From contig NZ_FOEF01000025.1 of the NCBI RefSeq assembly GCF_900110575.1, positions 62,001 through 126,000 of the forward strand: a stretch of DNA of 64,000 nt. Reading direction: 5' to 3'. Position numbers and translations under genes: made by a program. Within the stretch, counting starts at the first letter, position 1. The number at the start of each line of letters is the position of its first letter. Below, in pieces: positions 58,752 to 64,000 of the stretch. The notes beneath the pieces are model-generated. The model did not search any database, had not been told where the DNA came from, and saw nothing but the letters and a program-made list of their open reading frames with translations. The DNA is from Amycolatopsis saalfeldensis (GTDB taxonomy: Bacteria; Actinomycetota; Actinomycetes; Mycobacteriales; Pseudonocardiaceae).

Positions 58752-60569
58752 ATGAGCGAGCAGGAGCCGGGCACGACCGGCGGGCAGTGGGGACCGCAGG
58801 AGTACCGGGACCAGGCCGGGCAGGCCGGCCGTCCCGGTCAGGAATGGTCGGCCCAGGGCGCGGGCGAAGCAGCGGGCGGCCAGGTGTCGGGGCTCGGTGG
58901 TCTTGGCGCGAGCGGTCAAGGGCTGGGCGGTCAGGGCGGCTCGTCTCCGGGGCACGAGGGCTCGCCGCAGGGGCTGGGCGGCTCGCCGCAGGGCCACGAG
59001 GGCTACCCGGGTTCCGCGCAGCAGGCCGGATACCCGTACCAGCCCGGTGCCGAATATTCCGCCGGGTACGCGGGCCAGGCGGGTTACCCGGGCGGCCCGC
59101 AGACCGGCTACCAGTACCCGGGCGGGCAATACCCGGCGTATGGGGCGTACCCGGGCACTCAGCAGTTCCCGCAGACGCCGTACCACCGGCCGCAGAAGGC
59201 GAACCGGCCGTTGCGCAGCGCGGCGATCGCCGTGGGGTCGATCGGGCTGGCCGTGGTGCTCGGGCTGGGGGTCGGGCACTTCGTCTGGACTCCGGGCGGG
59301 TCCTCGGCGTCCGGCAACCAGAACTTCGGCTCGCAGAGCGCGCCGGGCGGGACGTCGAGCACGTCGATCAACCCGTCCGCGATCGCGGGCAAGGTGAACC
59401 CGGGCCTGGTCGACATCAACACCGAGCTGGGCTACCAGGGCGCCGCCGCCGCGGGGACCGGCATCGTGCTGACCGCGGACGGCGAGATCCTCACCAACAA
59501 CCACGTCGTCGAGGGCGCCACCAGCATCAAGGTGACCGACATCGGCAACGGCAAGACCTACACCGCCGCCGTGCTCGGCTACGACCGCAGCCACGACATC
59601 GCCGTGATCAAACTGGCCAACGCCTCCGGCCTGACCACCGAATCCCTGGGCGACTCGAACTCGGTCCAGGTCGGCGACGCGGTGGTCGGCATCGGCAACG
59701 CCGGGGGCACCGGCGGGACCCCGAGCGCGGCCGCGGGCAAGGTGACGGCGCTGAACCAGTCCATCACTGCCTCCGACGAGTCCAGCAGCTCGTCCGAACA
59801 GCTCACCGGCCTGATCCAGGTGGACGCCGACATCCAGTCCGGCGACTCCGGCGGCGCGCTGGTGAACGCCAACGGCCAGGTGATCGGCGTCGACACCGCC
59901 GCCTCGGCGGGCTACCAGTTCAACGGCGGCCAGGGCCGCGGCGGCCTCGGCCAGGGCCAGGGCGGCTTGGGCCAGGGACAAGGCGGTCTCGGCCAGGGGC
60001 AGGGTGGTCTCGGTCAGGGCCAGGGTGGTCTCGGCCAAGGTCAGGGCGGCTTGGGCCAGGGCCAGGGTGGCCTCGGTCAGGGTCAGGGCGGCTTGGGTGA
60101 CGGCCAGCAGGGCTCGGGCCAGGGTAACGGCCAGCAGAGCACCGGTCACCAGGGCTTCGCGATCCCGATCGCCCAGGCGATCACGCTCGCGCACCAGATC
60201 GTCGCGGGCACCGGCTCCAACACCGTCCACATCGGACAGAGCGCGTTCCTCGGCGTCTCGGTCAGCGACGCCGGCGCCCAGAGCGGCAACGGCCAGGGCA
60301 GCCTCGGCCAGGGCGGCACCGGCCAGAACACCGGCGGCCAGGGCGCCCAGGTCCAGGACGTGGTGGCGGGCGGCCCGGCGGCCACGGCCGGCCTCACCGC
60401 CGGCGACGTGATCACCGCCCTCGACGGCAAGGCCGTGGACTCCGCGACCACCCTCACCAACCTGATGGACACCCACCACCCGGGCGACAAGCTCACGGTG
60501 ACGGTCATCGGCCAGACCGGCCAGCAACACGACGTGACGGTAACCCCGGCCAGCGGCCCCGTCGGCTGA
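58752..60569 (+). CDS. HtrA-like membrane-anchored serine protease with PDZ domain
   Basis: The 605-residue protein has a cytoplasmic Gly/Gln/Tyr/Pro-rich N-terminus (1-150), one membrane helix (about 156-178), a trypsin-like S1C domain and a C-terminal PDZ domain (about 500-600). The triad is His251 (LTNNHVVEG), Asp282 (HDIAVIKL) and Ser366 (GDSGGAL). Shortly after the active Ser an inserted tract of GGLGQGQ heptads (about residues 397-452) separates the last protease strands from GFAIPIAQA. The ATG at 58752 has GGAG 7 bases upstream, preferred over ATGs at 58731 and 58737. It probably handles misfolded envelope proteins. Confidence 0.92.
   Translation: MSEQEPGTTGGQWGPQEYRDQAGQAGRPGQEWSAQGAGEAAGGQVSGLGGLGASGQGLGGQGGSSPGHEGSPQGLGGSPQGHEGYPGSAQQAGYPYQPGAEYSAGYAGQAGYPGGPQTGYQYPGGQYPAYGAYPGTQQFPQTPYHRPQKANRPLRSAAIAVGSIGLAVVLGLGVGHFVWTPGGSSASGNQNFGSQSAPGGTSSTSINPSAIAGKVNPGLVDINTELGYQGAAAAGTGIVLTADGEILTNNHVVEGATSIKVTDIGNGKTYTAAVLGYDRSHDIAVIKLANASGLTTESLGDSNSVQVGDAVVGIGNAGGTGGTPSAAAGKVTALNQSITASDESSSSSEQLTGLIQVDADIQSGDSGGALVNANGQVIGVDTAASAGYQFNGGQGRGGLGQGQGGLGQGQGGLGQGQGGLGQGQGGLGQGQGGLGQGQGGLGQGQGGLGDGQQGSGQGNGQQSTGHQGFAIPIAQAITLAHQIVAGTGSNTVHIGQSAFLGVSVSDAGAQSGNGQGSLGQGGTGQNTGGQGAQVQDVVAGGPAATAGLTAGDVITALDGKAVDSATTLTNLMDTHHPGDKLTVTVIGQTGQQHDVTVTPASGPVG
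59940..60107 (+). repeat. 21-bp tandem repeat coding for GGLGQGQ heptads
   Basis: Eight consecutive 21-base units can be laid out codon by codon: seven give GGLGQGQ and the last gives GGLGDGQ. Synonymous codons differ between units (for example CTC, TTG, GGT, GGC), so the peptide is conserved more strictly than the DNA. The number of units is likely to vary between strains. Confidence 0.9.
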
Positions 60570-60590
60570 CCCACCCCAGCAGTACCACCG

Positions 60591-60635
60591 GCCCGGCCCG
60601 GGACCTCGGTCACCCGCCGACTCCCCGGGCCGGGC
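60591..60635 (+). terminator. Hairpin terminator after the HtrA-like gene
   Basis: GCCCGGCCCGGG and CCCGGGCCGGGC form a perfect 12-bp stem with a 21-base loop, followed by TTCTGTCCT. It begins 21 bases after the stop. Confidence 0.7.
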
Positions 60636-60845
60636 TTCTGTCCTGGGCTCGCCGGTTTTGTGGGTCGGTGGGTGTTGTCGGTGGGTGGTTCCCAGACTGG
60701 ACGCCCCGGGCTGGGCTTCTGTCCCGGGCTCGCTGGGTTTGTGGGTCGGTGGCGGACGTTGTGTTCCGGACTCGCCGGTTTTGTGGGCCGGTGGGTGTTC
60801 CCGTTGGGTGGGTGCCCGAGGGTGCGCTTCTGTCCTCGCCAAGGC
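60629..60845. repeat. Diverged intergenic direct repeats
   Basis: Blocks of the type GGGCTTCTGTCC, CTCGCCGGTTTTGTGGG and CGGTGGGTGTT recur about three to four times (near 60632, 60713, 60770 and 60822) with unequal spacing and many differences. On the minus strand they read as THKTGEP/TEARPG-like peptides, but no start or coding logic supports a gene. They fill the gap between the HtrA-like and monooxygenase genes. Confidence 0.65.
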
Positions 60846-60938
60846 CGAGGGCCGGGTGGCCGGCCCGCCGATTCACCCGGTGTCCCCGCCGATGGCCTGC
60901 GGGAACACCGGGCGTCGCGACCTGGACGGCCCAGTGGC

Positions 60939-62756
60939 TCAGGACAGGTGGTGCACCTCCTGCAGCCCGTACACCGGCGTCGGGATCCCTTCGTAGCGGG
61001 CCTTCAGTTGCAGGGCCAGGTACAGCGAGTAATGCCGGGACTGGTGCAGGTTCCCGCCGTGGAACCACAGTCCCTCTTGCTGCGTGGGCTTCCACATGTT
61101 GCGCTGCTCGCCCTCCCACGGGCCGGGGTCCTTCGTCGTTGCGGAGCCCAGGCCCCAGCATTTGCCGACCTTGTCCGCGGTGTCCTGGCCGACGATGTCG
61201 GCGACCCAGCCGTTCATCGAGCCGTAGCCGGTCGCGTAGACGACGAGGTCGGCTTCCAGTTCGGTGCCGTCCGCGAGGATCACGGCGTCGCGGGTGAGGT
61301 GGTCGACCTGGCCGTGGGCGAGTTTGATGCTGCCGTCGGCCACGAGCTCCGCCGCGCCGACGTCGATGTAGTAGCCGGAGCCGCGACGCAGGTACTTCAG
61401 GAACAGGCCGGACCCGTCGTCGCCCCAGTCGTGGTCGAAGCCGGCTGCTTCGAGCCGCGCGTAGAAGTCCTCGTCGCGCTCGCGGATCCGGTCGTACACC
61501 GGGATCTGGAACGCGGGCATGATCCGGTACGGGATCGACGCGAAGATCAGGTCGGCCTTCTCGGTCGTGACGCCGGAGCGCACCGCGCGCTCGGAGTACA
61601 GGTCGCCGAGGCCCAGCTCCATCAGCGAATCCGACTTCACGATGTGCGTGGAGGACCGCTGCACCATGGTGACGTCGGCGCCGTGCTCCCACAGGGCGGC
61701 GCAGATGTCGTGGGCGGAGTTGTTCGAGCCGACCACCACGGCCTTCTTCCCGGCGTAGGCGTCCGGGCCCGGGTGCGCCGAGGAATGGTGCTGATCGCCC
61801 TCGAACACGTCCATGCCGGGGAACGACGGGAGGTTCGGCTTACCGGAAACGCCGGTCGCGAACACCAGGTGACGCGGGGCGAGCACCACTTCCGCACCGT
61901 CGCGGTCGACCACGACTCGCCACTGCCCAGCCTCCTGGTCGTACGAGGCGGAGGTGACCGTCGACCGCGTCCAGTACGGCACCTCCATCAGCCGGGTGTA
62001 CATCTCGAGCCAGTCGCCGATCTTGTCCTTGGGCGCGAACACCGGCCAGTTGTCCGGGAACGGCAGGTAGGGCAGGTGGTCGTACCAGACCGGGTCGTGC
62101 AGGCAGAGGTTCTTGTACCGCTTGCGCCACGAGTCGCCGGGCCGGTCGTTGCGCTCGACGACCAGCGCGGGCACCCCGATCTGGCGCAGCCGCGCGCCGA
62201 GGGCGATACCGCCCTGACCGCCGCCGACGACCACCACGTACGGCTGCTCCCCGGCGCCCAGCCGCTCCTGCTCGTCGGCCCGTTTCTCGGCCCACGAGCG
62301 GCGGCCCCGGACCACGCCGTGCTCGACGCCCTTGGGCCGGCGGTCGCGCTCCGGCTCCTCGAACCCCTTGAGCTCACGCAGGCTCGTGAGCAACGTCCAC
62401 GCCCCCTCGTCCTTCAGGCGCAGGTAGCCCTTTCCCCGTCCGGTGGCGGTTTCGAACTCGATCCAGGCCTCCGCCACGCCGCCGGCTTCGGTGACCGGCT
62501 CGGTCGTGCGGAACCCGCGGGGATCGGTGCTGTCCAGACAGGCGCGCAGCAGGCCGGCCACGCCTTCGCGGCCCTCCACGGTGTTGAGGGTCCAGGTGAA
62601 GGAAACCAGGTCGCGCCAATAGGAATCGACCGCGAACAACGCGGCCGCGGCCTCGGCGTCGCGGGCGGCCAGCGCCGCCTCGAACCGGGCCAGCCAGTCC
62701 TCCACCCGGGCCTGGGGCGATTCCGCTCGCGCGATCCGGTCGGCCGTCTGCGTCAT
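60939..62756 (-). CDS. Flavin-containing monooxygenase with N-terminal NTF2-like domain
   Basis: This 605-residue NAD(P)/FAD-dependent oxidoreductase has an N-terminal NTF2/SnoaL-like domain (about 15-130: ARFEAALAARDAEAAAALF, WIEFETATGRGKG). The FAD loop is VVGGGQGG at about 177-183 and the NADPH loop is VVVGSNNSAHD near 339-349. ATGVSGKPNLPSFPG and VYATGYGSMNG are typical of FMO/Baeyer-Villiger-type enzymes. It probably oxygenates a ketone, amine or sulfide. ATG at 62756 with GGGAGCAG ribosome binding site. It is divergent from a GAF-domain regulator. Confidence 0.92.
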   Translation of the reverse strand: MTQTADRIARAESPQARVEDWLARFEAALAARDAEAAAALFAVDSYWRDLVSFTWTLNTVEGREGVAGLLRACLDSTDPRGFRTTEPVTEAGGVAEAWIEFETATGRGKGYLRLKDEGAWTLLTSLRELKGFEEPERDRRPKGVEHGVVRGRRSWAEKRADEQERLGAGEQPYVVVVGGGQGGIALGARLRQIGVPALVVERNDRPGDSWRKRYKNLCLHDPVWYDHLPYLPFPDNWPVFAPKDKIGDWLEMYTRLMEVPYWTRSTVTSASYDQEAGQWRVVVDRDGAEVVLAPRHLVFATGVSGKPNLPSFPGMDVFEGDQHHSSAHPGPDAYAGKKAVVVGSNNSAHDICAALWEHGADVTMVQRSSTHIVKSDSLMELGLGDLYSERAVRSGVTTEKADLIFASIPYRIMPAFQIPVYDRIRERDEDFYARLEAAGFDHDWGDDGSGLFLKYLRRGSGYYIDVGAAELVADGSIKLAHGQVDHLTRDAVILADGTELEADLVVYATGYGSMNGWVADIVGQDTADKVGKCWGLGSATTKDPGPWEGEQRNMWKPTQQEGLWFHGGNLHQSRHYSLYLALQLKARYEGIPTPVYGLQEVHHLS

Positions 62757-62922
62757 GGCTGCTCCCTGACTCCGTTGACTCCATTGTCGTGGTGTAACCC
62801 CGATCACACGCCCTGGCGCGGCCGGGCGGCAAGGGTTGCAGCGAGTTGCACGCCGGCCGGCTCCTTGGTGCCGGGGCCGGGGGCGACCTATGCTGGATGG
62901 CCGACGCCGCGGGAGGTGGACT

Positions 62923-64000
62923 GTGGCCGTGCACAGCGCGGTTCCCCCAGGTCGCAGCCTGCCCGCCCATGCCCGCGACCTGGTGCGGATGCACGAGGCC
63001 GTGATCGGCGGCGGGCGGCCGCAGGTGCCGCCGCGCCCGCTCGTCTCCCGCTCGTGGTCCCGGGCGCTGAGCCTCGGCTTGGCCGCCGACAGCATGAACG
63101 AGCGCGACTCCGTGTCCGAAACCGAGGTGGTGCGCCGGCGCCACGCTTCGCCGCTGCGGCAGGTGATCGGCGACCTCCGGCAGGTGATCGGCGCGATGTC
63201 CGACGCCGGCCACATGCTCCTCGTCGTCACGGACGCCGACGGGGTGATCCTGTGGCGGGAAGGGTCTTCGGCCGTCCGGCGCCGCGCGGACACTCTGGGG
63301 TTCGCCGAGGGCGCCGAGTGGACCGAGGCCCGCGTGGGCACGAACGCGATCGGCACGGCGCTCGCCGAGGCCGCCCCGGTCGAGCTGCTGGCCGGTGAGC
63401 ACTTCGAGCAGAACCAGCACCCCTGGTACTGCACGGCGTCGCCGATCCACGATCCGCGCACCGGCGAGCTGCTCGGCGTGATCGACGTCAGCGGCCCGGC
63501 GCTGACCCTGCACCCGGCGGTCGGCGCGCTGGTGGAGACCGGCCGGCGGCTGGCGGAGTCGCAGCTGTGGCATTCGCACCGGCAGCGCCTGGAACGGCTG
63601 CGGCGGGCGGGGGAGCCGGTGCTGGCCGCCGGCCCGGCCCTGCTGGTGGACTCCGACGGCTGGGTCGCGCACAGCGCGGGGGTCGCGGTGGGCGAGCGGA
63701 TCGCCGTGCCGCGGCCCGGCCAGGTCCTCGCCGTGCCCGGCCTCGGCGCGTGCCTGCCCGAGCCGCTGGGCGACGGCTGGCTGGTCCGCCCGGCCGGGCT
63801 GGCCCGGCAGGTGGTGCTGGACCTCGACCTCGGCCGCGCCCCGGTGCTGAGCCTGCGGACCGGCGAGACCGGCTGGCGGCGCCCGGTCACCCGGCGGCAC
63901 GCGGAAATCCTGGTCCTGCTGGGGAAAGCCGGCCACCAGGGGCTGTCCGCCGAGGCGCTGAGCCGGGCGCTGCACGGCGACGCGGACCACCTCGTCACGG
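62923..64000 (+). CDS. GAF-domain transcriptional regulator (cut by right edge)
   Basis: From a GTG at 62923 (GGGAGG upstream), 359 codons are visible before the window ends. The N-terminus (PPRPLVSRSWSRALSLGL) and then a GAF-like domain with VGTNAIGTALAEAAPVE, FEQNQHPWYCTASPIHDP and LLGVIDVSGPA match the GAF part of acetoin/AcoR-type activators. The last visible part (RRHAEILVLLGKAGHQGLSAEALSRAL) looks like a winged helix-turn-helix in place of the AAA+ domain. It is divergent from the monooxygenase gene by 166 bases and is the likely regulator. Confidence 0.85.
   Translation, partial: MAVHSAVPPGRSLPAHARDLVRMHEAVIGGGRPQVPPRPLVSRSWSRALSLGLAADSMNERDSVSETEVVRRRHASPLRQVIGDLRQVIGAMSDAGHMLLVVTDADGVILWREGSSAVRRRADTLGFAEGAEWTEARVGTNAIGTALAEAAPVELLAGEHFEQNQHPWYCTASPIHDPRTGELLGVIDVSGPALTLHPAVGALVETGRRLAESQLWHSHRQRLERLRRAGEPVLAAGPALLVDSDGWVAHSAGVAVGERIAVPRPGQVLAVPGLGACLPEPLGDGWLVRPAGLARQVVLDLDLGRAPVLSLRTGETGWRRPVTRRHAEILVLLGKAGHQGLSAEALSRALHGDADHLVT

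Noticed and set aside
59940-60107. CRISPR-like regular repeats
   Set aside because: Units are contiguous 21-mers with no spacers and lie in frame within a protease gene.

Overview
The window is very GC-rich DNA (estimated above 70 % by eye) with dense coding, many GTG starts and 4-base stop/start overlaps. It encodes F420-dependent luciferase-like oxidoreductases, mycothiol-type DinB-fold proteins, an EspR-like regulator and the GlgE alpha-glucan pathway. All of this points to an actinomycete. A Pseudonocardiaceae genus such as Amycolatopsis is my best guess, an inference from gene content only. I saw no rRNA, tRNA, IS element, integrase or CRISPR array.

Layout. (1) 1-7124, minus strand: a conserved multi-gene system. 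A SWIM zinc-finger protein is followed by a tightly overlapping run of DUF5691 protein, MoxR-type AAA+ ATPase, DUF5682 protein and a VWA protein that leaves the window at base 1. (2) 7239-12768: a DinB/mycothiol-type protein, then a surface-sugar group: UDP-sulfoquinovose synthase-like SqdB, a GtrA-like membrane protein, a membrane glycosyltransferase fused to a GT2 domain, and a sugar-nucleotide epimerase. (3) 12985-15117: a three-gene cassette of XRE regulator, HExxH protein and MAB_1171c-like membrane protein. (4) 15059-31229: mostly housekeeping and accessory metabolism, including a 2H phosphoesterase, a deaminase/LLM pair, two Lrp/AsnC regulators, secreted proteins, an aldehyde/alcohol dehydrogenase pair, a pyruvate dehydrogenase E1-like enzyme, a DUF318-type permease and a second LLM oxidoreductase. 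(5) 31316-32576: a decayed M1 aminopeptidase. (6) 32804-50967: a nearly complete alpha-glucan/trehalose block: malQ; glgX-treY-treZ; a second glgX; glgE-treS-mak-glgB. A secreted GH16 glucanase with a well-formed promoter and operator follows. (7) 52219-64000: a second pseudogene, a TrmB/LuxR-like regulator divergent from a very large secreted serine-carboxyl-type protease, an M24 peptidase, an HtrA-like protease with a heptapeptide repeat insert, and a flavin monooxygenase divergent from a GAF-domain regulator cut by the right edge.

How the genes work together. The alpha-glucan block holds two routes that meet at trehalose. GlgX, TreY and TreZ debranch glycogen-like glucan and cut trehalose from its reducing end. 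TreS turns trehalose into maltose, Mak phosphorylates maltose, GlgE polymerises maltose-1-phosphate and GlgB branches the product. The set can therefore cycle carbon between storage glucan and the compatible solute trehalose. The left-edge system looks like one translationally coupled complex (MoxR ATPase with VWA and DUF partners) whose function is not established. Several proteins (VWA, SWIM, HtrA-like) carry in-frame low-complexity repeat tracts, which seems to be a local theme of this genome.
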